A DNA stretch of 40,114 nucleotides. It comes from Flavobacteriaceae bacterium (GTDB lineage: Bacteria > Bacteroidota > Bacteroidia > Flavobacteriales > Flavobacteriaceae). The stretch spans positions 1 through 40,114 of the forward strand of contig PACX01000010.1 of assembly GCA_002702895.1 (NCBI GenBank). The letters are read 5' to 3'. Under the pieces are notes generated by a model. That model saw only the letters and a program-made list of their open reading frames with translations. It did no database searches and was not told the origin of the DNA. The position numbers and the translations under genes are program-made. Of the stretch, positions 1-8,024 are shown piece after piece (the stretch's first letter is position 1; each line of letters opens with the position of its first letter).

Positions 1-343
1 TAAATCCATCAAAAACATATCCTTCAATATTTTGATCATTATTTTTCCACAATATTTTATCTCCTTTTAACTTTGGAGGAGTATGTGTTTTTATTTTTAC
101 CCATTGACCAGATATTCCTTTTGTTTCTCCGGTTGATTTATTTAAATCGTTTATTGTTAGGTATATGTCGGTTTTCTCTAACAGGTAAACTAAATCATCA
201 ACTAAAAGAGTAGCAGTTTTTTTTCCATCGATTCCTGGTTTATCACGAACATTTAATCCTCCTTCTGAACTAACGTAATACATATTATCCTGCCCAAAAC
301 TCAAAAGTGGAATAAACAGTAATAGTAAAAGTAGTTTTTTCAT
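1..343 (-). CDS. Exported SH3-like domain protein (C-terminus beyond window)
   Basis: The ATG is at 341-343 and the frame is open to the window edge, so only the first 114 codons are visible. The product starts with a typical signal peptide (MKK, a run of leucines, then SFG/Q, with likely cleavage before Gln). This is followed by a bacterial SH3-like segment: GGLNVRDKPG near residues 30-40 and GYVFDGF near residues 107-113, the two hallmark strands of SH3b domains. Such domains usually bind peptidoglycan or other proteins outside the cytoplasm. The ATG lies 15 bp downstream of the stop of the next gene on the same strand, so the two are probably cotranscribed. The domain call is good; the biological role is unknown. 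Confidence 0.75.
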   Translation of the reverse strand, partial: MKKLLLLLLFIPLLSFGQDNMYYVSSEGGLNVRDKPGIDGKKTATLLVDDLVYLLEKTDIYLTINDLNKSTGETKGISGQWVKIKTHTPPKLKGDKILWKNNDQNIEGYVFDGF

Positions 344-358
344 TTGTTTAAAGCCGCA

Positions 359-1414
359 CTAGCCCCTACGCTTAAAAGCATTGATCCTTTTTTGAATATC
401 TATTACCTTAGACTCAAAACTATTTGCTTTATTGATTTCGCTTTTATTTAATTTAACCTTTGATAAATTTTCATAAACATCATCCCAATTGTCCTTAGAG
501 TAAGAGTTCATTAAATGGGCAGCGGCCAGATTTAAATATAAATAATCAATAATCTTGTCTCCTATTCTTGTCTTTCTTTTGTTAGGAACGTATTCTTGAA
601 TTGCATTTTCCCATATTTTAATACAACCATCAAGCTTTAAGAAGTTGTTTTGTTCATCATCATTTCTAAAATCACCATATCTGGATCGATCATCTTTTCT
701 AAAAGCCTTAGATATATTTTCCGAAACACTTTTAAAGTCGTTATATGCCTTGTTCAAATCAGAATAATTAAATTTTCTTCCTTTGCCCCTAACAAAAGCC
801 ATGTAGTAGGTGCGCAACGGGAAGCCATAGGAGCCGTTAATCTCGTTATTAAATTTGTTTATGGAGAAATAAATCATATTTCCATACAAATTAAAAGCGT
901 GTCTGTCACGATTATTGTTATGAAGCTTTACTGCCTCGTTATAGTTTTTAATTAAACCAGAATTAAAAGTGCTAAACTTTATGATACCCTCATTAGACAC
1001 TAAAGCGGAGCTGTTCTTGTTATCATTAACAAGTTCACTGTAATTCATTCTTGCCTCAACTACATATCTTCCTCCCACAGCCTTAACATAGGTGCTGTCG
1101 TTTATTTTTTTATTAAACACTTCTTTCTTAATATAACTAGAAAATGAAACAGCATTTATTATGAATTTAATTTCTAAGTCAGCACCATCTAAATAATCCA
1201 CTTCTTGATAGCCTTCCAGAATTAGTTTTGAATTTGCAGCATAAACAGCGGTAGACTTATTGATAATTTTAGAGAAATACGTTTCAACATTTGCATTTAG
1301 AGGAGAGCTGGGATATTGAAGGTATGGGATTGCGATTTGTTTCGCGCTTGGCCTTTGGGCGTTTAAAAGAGAAACGAAAGGAAGAAACAGCAAGAGCAAG
1401 ATGGTTTTTTTCAT
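359..1414 (-). CDS. Exported helical repeat-like protein of unknown function
   Basis: 351 residues. The N-terminus is a clear signal peptide (KKTILLLLFLPFVSLLNAQ, cleavage expected before Gln20). The middle is polar and asparagine-rich. The C-terminal third has a helical, TPR-like look: CIKIWENAIQEY near residue 260, YLYLNLAAAHLMNSY near 295, then WDDVYENLSKVKLNKSE. This resembles Bacteroidota TPR-like proteins in which a load-carrying helix pair follows an exported N-terminal domain. I do not recognise a catalytic motif. It is probably first in an operon with the SH3-like gene 15 bp downstream. An 89-bp gap separates it from the SCO-like gene upstream and may hold its promoter. It is a real gene by length and signal peptide; the function is open. 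Confidence 0.7.
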   Translation of the reverse strand: MKKTILLLLFLPFVSLLNAQRPSAKQIAIPYLQYPSSPLNANVETYFSKIINKSTAVYAANSKLILEGYQEVDYLDGADLEIKFIINAVSFSSYIKKEVFNKKINDSTYVKAVGGRYVVEARMNYSELVNDNKNSSALVSNEGIIKFSTFNSGLIKNYNEAVKLHNNNRDRHAFNLYGNMIYFSINKFNNEINGSYGFPLRTYYMAFVRGKGRKFNYSDLNKAYNDFKSVSENISKAFRKDDRSRYGDFRNDDEQNNFLKLDGCIKIWENAIQEYVPNKRKTRIGDKIIDYLYLNLAAAHLMNSYSKDNWDDVYENLSKVKLNKSEINKANSFESKVIDIQKRINAFKRRG

Positions 1415-1503
1415 AATCTTAAATTTAACTCAAGTTATAGCACAATCAAAAACAGAAAAACTTTTAGAAGAAGTTTTTTCATTGGAACTAAGTTATTTAA
1501 AAT

Positions 1504-2175
1504 TTATAACAAGCTCTTTAAAACAGCAATATCTTTTACGAGCTGTTCGGCCTCTAGCCGCAAAGTGCCATTATAGATTCCTCTAATTTTTTTATTTTGG
1601 TCAACCAAAATAAAGTGTTCAGTATGAAGAAAGTCTGTGCTGTCTTTTGTAAAGCCAAAATCTTCTTCAGCAAAATAGGATCTTCGAGCCAAGTCATAAA
1701 TTTTAGATTTGTCACCAGTTAAAAAATGCCAATTGTTAGATTTTATTTGATAAAACGAAGCATAATCTAGAAGTTTTTTTGAGTCATCGATCCAAGGAGT
1801 TACGCTAAAAGATAAAATTTTCACTAAAGAGTCATTAAAGAAAGCGTTTTCAGCAATCTTCATATTTGAGGTCATATTTGGGCAAATTCCAGAGCATGTG
1901 GTAAAAATAAAATTAGCAACATGAATCTTGTTCTCTAAGGTTTTTGAAGAAAACACGTTTTTATTTTGGTCTAAAAACACAAAAGACGGAATAGTATGGC
2001 TTACTCTTTCTGCCGCCTCTTTTTCAGTTAAAAAAAGCGGTGTAAAGTCAGGCGTGTTATAATAGGGAAGTTCAGAAATAGGAGATGAAGAGCATGACAC
2101 AACAAAAAAAACAATACTAAGACTTTTTAATGCTGTCAGAAACTGTGATGCAATTTTTTGTTCCAAGAAGCCCAT
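1504..2175 (-). CDS. SCO1/SenC family lipoprotein (copper/thiol protein)
   Basis: 223 residues with a thioredoxin-like fold of the SCO1/SenC/PrrC family. A lipoprotein signal ends at VVSC with the acylated Cys at residue 28. The diagnostic CSGICP motif (two Cys about four residues apart, near residues 94 and 98) and the distal ligand His in HTEHF near residue 187 are all present, so copper binding should be intact. In characterised relatives the protein delivers copper to, or keeps reduced, the CuA site of cytochrome c oxidase; some members act as thiol-disulfide reductases. The ATG lies 59 bp inside the upstream YwqK-like gene, implying translational coupling. No later ATG exists before the lipobox, which supports this start. 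It is the last gene of a three-lipoprotein operon. Confidence 0.88.
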   Translation of the reverse strand: MGFLEQKIASQFLTALKSLSIVFFVVSCSSSPISELPYYNTPDFTPLFLTEKEAAERVSHTIPSFVFLDQNKNVFSSKTLENKIHVANFIFTTCSGICPNMTSNMKIAENAFFNDSLVKILSFSVTPWIDDSKKLLDYASFYQIKSNNWHFLTGDKSKIYDLARRSYFAEEDFGFTKDSTDFLHTEHFILVDQNKKIRGIYNGTLRLEAEQLVKDIAVLKSLL

Positions 2176-2698
2176 ATCTTCTATTATTTTTTATTATATA
2201 ATTAGACTTAATCTTGCCATTAAGATACCATCTTTTTTGAACCCCTTGTTCGTAGCCGGCTTTAAAATTTGCCTCCTCAACAAGAGCCCCTCCTTTTGTC
2301 CAAACCTTGTTGGTTCCGTTATATTCTCCATTTTTAAACTGGAAAATAAAATTTTTACTTCCATCATTGTAATACCCTAGATAATCCCCTTCTTTTTTTC
2401 CTATATCAAATCTTCTAGACTCTTGTAGTTTGCCATTAGAAAAATATTTTTTCCAAACCCCTTGCTTTAGCCCTTCTTTGTAGCTTCTGGACCATAGCGT
2501 ATCGCTTGAATTAGGATAAAAAGCGTAAATATTTCCAGAATAAGGAACGTTATTATAAACAACAATGTTTTTGTTCAAATCAATAGTTGTCTCCGAAAAA
2601 TTTAGCTGAAGAGTATTTTCGGAAAAAGAGCAAGAGCCACAAAAGATTAGCAATAAAAATAACGAAAGCCTATTGGCTAACTGTTCCTGGAGATCCAT
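2117..2698 (-). CDS. YwqK/MORN-repeat family lipoprotein
   Basis: Repeated glycine/tyrosine units of the MORN or YwqK type are visible: GLKQGVWKKYFSNGKLQ, GKKEGDYLGYYNDGSK, NGEYNGTNKVWTKGGALV and AGYEQGVQKRWYLNGKIK. Such repeats build a long beta meander; the 'YwqK antitoxin' label on this family is mostly historical. I chose the ATG at 2698 (193 residues) because it is followed directly by a lipoprotein-type leader with Cys23 (LLLIFCGSC). An in-frame start at 2791 would put 31 extra residues ahead of it, inside the YHYH gene. The start overlaps the upstream gene by 29 bp and the end overlaps the SCO gene by 59 bp. The role is unknown; its context suggests the same envelope process as SCO1. 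Confidence 0.75.
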   Translation of the reverse strand: MDLQEQLANRLSLFLLLIFCGSCSFSENTLQLNFSETTIDLNKNIVVYNNVPYSGNIYAFYPNSSDTLWSRSYKEGLKQGVWKKYFSNGKLQESRRFDIGKKEGDYLGYYNDGSKNFIFQFKNGEYNGTNKVWTKGGALVEEANFKAGYEQGVQKRWYLNGKIKSNYIIKNNRRYGLLGTKNCITVSDSIKKS

Positions 2699-3485
2699 AA
2701 TACCCGTTTCCGTTAATGTAAGGAGTGTCTGCGGTTGTGTGATAGTGATAAATTCCGTTTGGAAATTCTTTATTCGAATGCGTGTGTCCATGATACGAGT
2801 CTAAGTCAGAACTAGAAATAGCCTTGCCTTCTTCTTCAGGCCCATAAACAGGGAACCCGTCTAATAAAAACCCTAAAAGGGCATCCTTGCCAGCGTTTTT
2901 TGTTAACCAAAAAGGTTCCATATGATAATGATATCTGCCTCCAGAGCCATTTTCACCACCGGGAGATAAAGGAGCAGGGTGACCATTGTAATTATCAAAA
3001 GAATTAATCTCTCTTGTTAAAGGTTCGTTCATTCCAGCATATTGATTATAAAAAGGAACTCCATTTAAAGAAACACCAATAGGCCCCATGGAAGTTGGCT
3101 TGCTAGTCGATGCCTTAGAGGGGGAGTTAGGAATTTTGAACGAAATAGATAGTTCAGAAATCCGATTTGGATTTAAGTGAAAATCCCCTGTATGAAAGAT
3201 ATTAGGATTAGAGGCGTCATAAGCCTCATACTTTGCATCGTGCCATTTTGTATCTTTAAAATAAGGGCTTTTATGATCAGGAACACCATTAGTGTTTATA
3301 TAAACATATCCGCCTTGAATTGTAATTTCAGAAGTTGTGCCATAAACTTTTTTATAAACGTCTAACGGGATAGTTACTGATGGAGATGTGGGTGATTCAC
3401 CGCCTTCATCTTCCGAACTGGAACAGCCAAAAAAAATAAAAGACAGAACAAGGAAAGAAGCAAACGGTTTTAAAATAGAGTTCAT
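2670..3485 (-). CDS. YHYH-domain surface lipoprotein
   Basis: 271 residues. A lipoprotein leader ends at FFGC (Cys21) and is followed by SSSEDE, an acidic stretch like the lipoprotein export signals that send Bacteroidota lipoproteins to the cell surface. The body carries the histidine-rich signatures of the YHYH family: GGRYHYHMEPFW, YHGHTHSN and GIYHYHTTADTPYINGNG. The conserved C-terminus GYYGSPGTVSQ ends at the stop, so the protein is complete. No reaction is established for the family; the dense histidines suggest metal binding, which is my inference. It is the first gene of the operon with the YwqK-like and SCO1-like genes, and the SCO1 partner makes copper a reasonable guess. Confidence 0.82.
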   Translation of the reverse strand: MNSILKPFASFLVLSFIFFGCSSSEDEGGESPTSPSVTIPLDVYKKVYGTTSEITIQGGYVYINTNGVPDHKSPYFKDTKWHDAKYEAYDASNPNIFHTGDFHLNPNRISELSISFKIPNSPSKASTSKPTSMGPIGVSLNGVPFYNQYAGMNEPLTREINSFDNYNGHPAPLSPGGENGSGGRYHYHMEPFWLTKNAGKDALLGFLLDGFPVYGPEEEGKAISSSDLDSYHGHTHSNKEFPNGIYHYHTTADTPYINGNGYYGSPGTVSQ

Positions 3486-3547
3486 ATATACGAATTTATT
3501 ATAATTAGATTTTAAAAATGAAATAAAGTTTAATAAAGCCTCCCATA

Positions 3548-5344
3548 TTAGTCGTTTAGTTTTAAAACAGCCATAAAAGCCTCCTGAGGAATTTCAACAC
3601 TTCCAATTTGCCTCATTTTCTTTTTGCCCTTTTTTTGTTTTTCAAGCAACTTACGCTTCCTAGTAATATCTCCCCCATAACATTTGGCTGTTACATCTTT
3701 TCTTAAAGCCTTAATAGTCTCTCTGGAAATAATTTTAGACCCAATGGCAGCTTGTATAGGGATGTCGAATTGTTGACGAGGAATCAAGGTTCGAAGTTTT
3801 TCACACATTTTTTTACCAATAGTATAGGCATTATCAAAATGAATTAATGAAGAAAGGGCATCTACAGAATTTCCGTTTAAAAGAAGATCTACCTTAACAA
3901 GCTTTGAAGGCCGCATCCCAATAGGAGAATAATCAAAAGACGCATAACCCTTGGAAACAGTTTTAAGACGATCATAAAAGTCGAAAACTATTTCTGCAAG
4001 AGGCATATCAAAGACTAATTCTACTCTTTGTGTTGTAAGATAGGTTTGATTGATTATTTGCCCTCGCTTTTCAATACATAAGCTCATAACGTTTCCAACA
4101 TAATCAGACTTGGTAATTATGGTGGCCTTAATATAAGGCTCCTCAACACGATCTAGGCTACTAGGGTCGGGCAGGTCTGACGGATTATTAACCAGTAGGC
4201 CAGAATTAGGATCCTTTCTTGTATAAGCTTTATATGAAACATTAGGAACAGTTGTAATTACAGACATATTAAATTCTCTTTCCAGTCTTTCTTGAATTAT
4301 TTCTAAATGTAGCATGCCTAAAAATCCACATCTAAAACCAAAGCCAAGAGCAGAAGAACTTTCTGGGATAAACACTAGAGACGCGTCATTTAATTGAAGC
4401 TTTTCCATGGACGAACGCAAATCTTCATATTCCTCAGTATCTACAGGATAAATTCCAGCAAAAACCATTGGCTTTACATCTTCAAAGCCGGAAATACCCT
4501 CTTTTAGTTCAGAATTAGCCTCTACTATAGTATCGCCAACCTTTACTTCTTTCGCATTTTTAATTCCAGTAATCAAGTATCCAACATCTCCTGCCTTAAT
4601 ACATTTCTTTGGAGTTTGAGTTAGGTTTAATGTTCCTACTTCATCAGCAGAATATTCTTTTTGAGTTGCTAGAAATTTAATGGGCTGGCCCTTTTTTATT
4701 TGTCCATCGAAAACCCTAAAGTAGGTTTCAACACCTCTAAAAGGATTGTATACAGAATCAAAAATCAAAGCTCTTAATGGAGCGTTAATATTTGATGAGG
4801 GTGCAGGAACAACAGAAATAATAGCATCCAAAATTTCTTCAATTCCTTGTCCCGTTTTTGCAGAAGCATGAATAATCTCCTCTTTCTTACACCCTAGAAG
4901 ATCAACAATATCATCGCTTACCTCTTCAGGATTGGCTGAAGGCAGATCAACTTTGTTTAAAACAGGGACAATTTCCAAGTCATTTTCTAGGGCAAGATAA
5001 AGGTTTGAAATGGTTTGAGCCTGTATGCTTTGAGCTGCATCAACAACAAGCAAGGCGCCTTCACACGCGGCAATTGAACGAGAAACTTCATATGAAAAGT
5101 CCACATGACCGGGCGTGTCAATTAGGTTTAAAACATAGTCCATACCACCCTTTGTATAGTTCATTTGAATAGCGTGAGATTTAATAGTAATTCCTCTTTC
5201 TCTCTCCAAATCCATATTATCGAGGAGTTGATCCTGTTTTTCTCTAGCCGAAACGGCACCCGTAAAGTCAAGAAGCCTGTCGGCAAGAGTGCTTTTTCCA
5301 TGATCAATATGGGCAATAATACAGAAGTTTCTAATAGCGCTCAT
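3548..5344 (-). CDS. lepA: Elongation factor 4 (back-translocating GTPase)
   Basis: 598 residues, the usual length of LepA/EF4. G-domain motifs are in order: AHIDHGKST at residues 11-19, the RGITIK switch I near 50, DTPGH near 77-81 and NKVD near 130. EF-G-like domains and the LepA-specific C-terminus ([22 protein letters not shown]) follow. The enzyme binds ribosomes and uses GTP to act on stalled or mis-translocated complexes and on 30S assembly. It is transcribed alone, divergently from dusB, with a -7-like box close upstream. The YHYH operon downstream is on the same strand after a 62-bp gap. Confidence 0.97.
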   Translation of the reverse strand: MSAIRNFCIIAHIDHGKSTLADRLLDFTGAVSAREKQDQLLDNMDLERERGITIKSHAIQMNYTKGGMDYVLNLIDTPGHVDFSYEVSRSIAACEGALLVVDAAQSIQAQTISNLYLALENDLEIVPVLNKVDLPSANPEEVSDDIVDLLGCKKEEIIHASAKTGQGIEEILDAIISVVPAPSSNINAPLRALIFDSVYNPFRGVETYFRVFDGQIKKGQPIKFLATQKEYSADEVGTLNLTQTPKKCIKAGDVGYLITGIKNAKEVKVGDTIVEANSELKEGISGFEDVKPMVFAGIYPVDTEEYEDLRSSMEKLQLNDASLVFIPESSSALGFGFRCGFLGMLHLEIIQERLEREFNMSVITTVPNVSYKAYTRKDPNSGLLVNNPSDLPDPSSLDRVEEPYIKATIITKSDYVGNVMSLCIEKRGQIINQTYLTTQRVELVFDMPLAEIVFDFYDRLKTVSKGYASFDYSPIGMRPSKLVKVDLLLNGNSVDALSSLIHFDNAYTIGKKMCEKLRTLIPRQQFDIPIQAAIGSKIISRETIKALRKDVTAKCYGGDITRKRKLLEKQKKGKKKMRQIGSVEIPQEAFMAVLKLND

Positions 5345-5364
5345 TTAAAGTTTAAATAGGAGCA

Positions 5365-5372
5365 CAAATATA
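5365..5372 (-). promoter_or_regulatory. Candidate flavobacterial -7 box for lepA
   Basis: On the minus strand this reads TATATTTG, a full match to the Bacteroidota sigma-A -7 consensus TAnnTTTG. It ends 20 bp before the lepA ATG, giving a predicted leader of about 15 nt. No good -33 TTG is seen at the expected distance, so the call rests on the -7 box and its position. Confidence 0.5.
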
Positions 5373-5387
5373 GTTCAATTAATATTT

Positions 5388-5395
5388 TACTTTTG
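5388..5395 (+). promoter_or_regulatory. Candidate flavobacterial -7 box for dusB
   Basis: TACTTTTG matches TAnnTTTG and lies 22 bp before the TTG start of dusB, giving a leader of roughly 16 nt. It faces the lepA -7 box only 15 bp away, so the two promoters overlap. No clear -33 element is visible. Confidence 0.45.
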
Positions 5396-5417
5396 CAAGT
5401 AGTTTAAAAAAATAAGA

Positions 5418-6413
5418 TTGGTAAGAATAGGCGATATAAAATTAAAAGGCTTTCCTCTTTTGTTGGCTCCTATGGAAGACGTCAGCGATCCCCCATTTAG
5501 AGCCTTATGCAAGGAACAGGGAGCAGACGTTGTTTATACAGAATTTATTTCAAGTGAAGGGCTTATTAGAAGTGCACAAAAAAGTGTTATGAAGCTCGAC
5601 ATATATGAAAAAGAAAGGCCTGTAGGAATACAAATTTTTGGAGCAAACCTAGACTCAATGCTCAAAGCTGTTGACATAGTAGAGAAAACAAACCCAGACA
5701 TTATTGATATTAACTTTGGCTGTCCCGTTAAAAAAGTAGTTTCCAAAGGAGCAGGGGCTGGGATTTTAAAAGATATTGATTTGATGGTAAAGCTAACCTC
5801 AGAAATGGTTAAAAGAACAAAACTCCCAATAACAATAAAAACAAGGCTAGGCTGGGACGAGAAAACTATTAAAATAGTTGAAGTAGCTGAAAGGCTGCAA
5901 GATGTTGGCGCGAAAGCAATATCAATTCATGGAAGAACAAGGGCACAAATGTATAAAGGAAAAGCAGACTGGACATTGATTTCTAAAGTAAAAAATAATC
6001 CAAGAATGGCAATTCCTGTTTTTGGAAATGGAGATGTTGACTCCCCAGAGAAAGCAAGAATAATGCGAGACGAATATGGGTTGGATGGCGCCATGATTGG
6101 AAGAGCCTCTATTGGGAATCCGTGGTTTTTCAAAGAAGTAAAAAAATATTTGGAAACAGGCGCTTTATCTCAAGGGCCCCGTTTAGAAGAAAGAATAGCA
6201 ACAGCCAAGAGACACTTAGAAATGTCCATTAAATGGAAAGGAGAAAGGCTAGGCCTTTTGGAAACAAGAAGACATTATTCAACTTATTTTAGAGGAATAA
6301 TAAACTTTAAGCCGTTCAGAACGAGGCTGGTTACAGGAGAGACAATAACAGATGTAATGGATGTTTTTAGTGAGCTTGAGGAAAGATCAGAAATGTTTGA
6401 AGCTACAGTTTAA
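5418..6413 (+). CDS. dusB: tRNA-dihydrouridine synthase, DusB type
   Basis: 331 residues, FMN-dependent TIM barrel that reduces specific uridines in the tRNA D-loop. Visible motifs: LLAPMEDVSDPPFRALCK at the N-terminus, INFGCPVKKVVSKGAGAG around residue 100 with the catalytic Cys in GCP, IKTRLGWD near 141, ISIHGRTRAQMYKGKADW near 170 and GNGDVDSPEKA near 200. The start is taken at TTG 5418 because the resulting MVRIGDIKL matches the usual beginning of DusB and there is no ATG before the conserved core. The 3' end overlaps the convergent permease gene by 11 bp. Confidence 0.93.
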   Translation: MVRIGDIKLKGFPLLLAPMEDVSDPPFRALCKEQGADVVYTEFISSEGLIRSAQKSVMKLDIYEKERPVGIQIFGANLDSMLKAVDIVEKTNPDIIDINFGCPVKKVVSKGAGAGILKDIDLMVKLTSEMVKRTKLPITIKTRLGWDEKTIKIVEVAERLQDVGAKAISIHGRTRAQMYKGKADWTLISKVKNNPRMAIPVFGNGDVDSPEKARIMRDEYGLDGAMIGRASIGNPWFFKEVKKYLETGALSQGPRLEERIATAKRHLEMSIKWKGERLGLLETRRHYSTYFRGIINFKPFRTRLVTGETITDVMDVFSELEERSEMFEATV

Positions 6414-7602
6414 CTTTTTTTAAAGCAAGCAAAGACAAAAGAGCTCCCCCAGTTCCAACTAGTACCATCCAGCCAATCACAATTCCAAAGTTGCTTATTT
6501 CAAAAACTACAGGATAGGGAATTAAGGTTCCTGAGAGAGAAATAATTCCAAACTGCTCTTGAATAAAAACAATTAAACAACCTAATACAAGACCAACCAA
6601 CCCCCCAGAGAATGACAAATAAAGGCCATGTCTGAAAAACACACTAGAAACCTGAGCCCGGTTTGCTCCGATTTTGTATAAAGTTTTAATATCTTTTTCC
6701 TTTTCTATGATTAAAATAATGACAGCCCCAACAGTATTGAACATGGCCACAACTAAAATAAGACCCAAAACAAGATTCAAGATTAACCCTTCTGCATTCA
6801 ACATTTTATAATAAGTCTCATTTAATTCTTCACGAGATTTTACGGAAAAAGTATTTCCAAAAACCTCTTGAATTTTTTTAATCGTGCTTTTACTTTTATC
6901 ATTATCAATTAGTTTAATAGCAACGGAGGAAACCTCCCTTTTGTCAAGACCCAAAAGAATTTGCGCCGAAGTTAATGGAATAAAAATATTTTTTTGATCG
7001 TTAGCTTCACTTGATCCAAAAATTCCAGAAACCATAAAAAATGAAGAACTAAAAGGGTTTTGTAAAATATTGTTTTCGTCCTTTTTAGAGGGTACTAGAA
7101 GAGTCAGTCCTCCGCCATAATTGTATAGACCAAGACTAAGGTTATCCGCTAGGGAATGACTTACCACAACTTGATTTTCAGTCATAGATGTTAGCCATCC
7201 ACCCAGAGTAATAATTTTTTCAATTTCAAAAACAGAACTATACTGTTTTTCAACACCATTTAAATATGCAAAGCCGCTATTCTCGTTGTTTTTTACAAGA
7301 ACTTTGTCTTCAAGGACAGCCGAAAAAAAAGAGATATTAGAGATTTTTTTTAATTGTTCAGAAATGGACTCTTCAAGGTAAAAATGTTTAGATTCTTTTG
7401 AAACAATTTTTATATCAGGATCAAAAGCCTTGGAATAATTTGACCCAAAAACTTTTAGGCCGGAGAAAACAGAGAGCACAACAAAAAAAGCACAGACAGC
7501 CACAATAAGAACAAATGAAGCAGAACGACTAATTATATTGACAATATTCCAATTGCTTTTAAAACTGTAGTACCTCCTTGCTATAAAATCAGAAACTCCC
7601 AA
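6403..7602 (-). CDS. LolC/LolE-like (FtsX-type) ABC transporter permease
   Basis: 399 residues with the LolC/E-MacB-FtsX topology: one N-terminal helix (about 27-48, SASFVLIVAVCAFFVVLSVF), a large extracytoplasmic domain, then three C-terminal helices near 273-299, 326-347 and 372-394. The N-terminus (DFIARRYYSFKSNWNIVN.ISR) is typical of Bacteroidota LolC/E homologues. In characterised systems such permeases, with a LolD ATPase, detach lipoproteins from the inner membrane for transport to the outer membrane. No ATPase gene is adjacent, so it must be encoded elsewhere. The ATG is 1 bp after the rbfA stop, so the two are one operon. The family is clear; the exact substrate is inferred. Confidence 0.85.
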   Translation of the reverse strand: MGVSDFIARRYYSFKSNWNIVNIISRSASFVLIVAVCAFFVVLSVFSGLKVFGSNYSKAFDPDIKIVSKESKHFYLEESISEQLKKISNISFFSAVLEDKVLVKNNENSGFAYLNGVEKQYSSVFEIEKIITLGGWLTSMTENQVVVSHSLADNLSLGLYNYGGGLTLLVPSKKDENNILQNPFSSSFFMVSGIFGSSEANDQKNIFIPLTSAQILLGLDKREVSSVAIKLIDNDKSKSTIKKIQEVFGNTFSVKSREELNETYYKMLNAEGLILNLVLGLILVVAMFNTVGAVIILIIEKEKDIKTLYKIGANRAQVSSVFFRHGLYLSFSGGLVGLVLGCLIVFIQEQFGIISLSGTLIPYPVVFEISNFGIVIGWMVLVGTGGALLSLLALKKVKL

Positions 7603-7603
7603 C

Positions 7604-7996
7604 TTAGATTGATTTTCGTTTGTTCAAAAGGCTAGAGTTTTGAATTGGATCCTCAACACCCTTTAATGCACTCTCTACTTTGTCAATATGGTCCAGCGAA
7701 TCATCATGATAAAAAACAAGATCAGGGATTCTGCGGACTTGGTTTTTAATTAATTCTGCAAGAGATTTTTTGACAGAGCCTTTATTTTTGTTAATGAGAC
7801 TAAGGATGTTAGAAGCCTCCAAAACAGGGAAAACACTAACATATATCTTGGCAATTGAAAGGTCAGGGGATATTTTAACCTTAGTTACTGAGGAAAGAAT
7901 ATTATTTTTCCCAGAATTTTTCAGAAGCTTTAGTAAAAGAACAGCAAGGTCCTTTTGTAAAATTCCAGCCACTTTTTTTTGTCTAGTTGTCTCCAT
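7604..7996 (-). CDS. rbfA: Ribosome-binding factor A
   Basis: 130 residues. The KH-like RbfA core is visible: TTRQKKVAGILQKDLAVLL at the N-terminus, VTKVKISPDLSIAKIYVSVFP at residues 37-57 (the family's most recognisable strand), and IKNQVRRIPDLVFYHDDSLD near 84-103. RbfA binds the 30S precursor and helps 5'-end processing of 16S rRNA, important in cold conditions. It is directly upstream of, and coupled to, the LolC/E-like gene; rbfA next to this permease is a familiar Bacteroidota arrangement. Confidence 0.92.
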   Translation of the reverse strand: METTRQKKVAGILQKDLAVLLLKLLKNSGKNNILSSVTKVKISPDLSIAKIYVSVFPVLEASNILSLINKNKGSVKKSLAELIKNQVRRIPDLVFYHDDSLDHIDKVESALKGVEDPIQNSSLLNKRKSI

Positions 7997-8024
7997 TTAA
8001 CAAAAATAAGCAAAACAACTTGCT

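Noticed and set aside
1401-1586. Open frame of 61 codons on the plus strand
   Set aside because: It runs across the gap and into the SCO1 gene antisense, has no family features and no context; treated as a shadow.
2699-2791. N-terminal extension of the YwqK-like protein
   Set aside because: The extra 31 residues lie inside the YHYH gene and would displace a good lipoprotein leader that starts at 2698.
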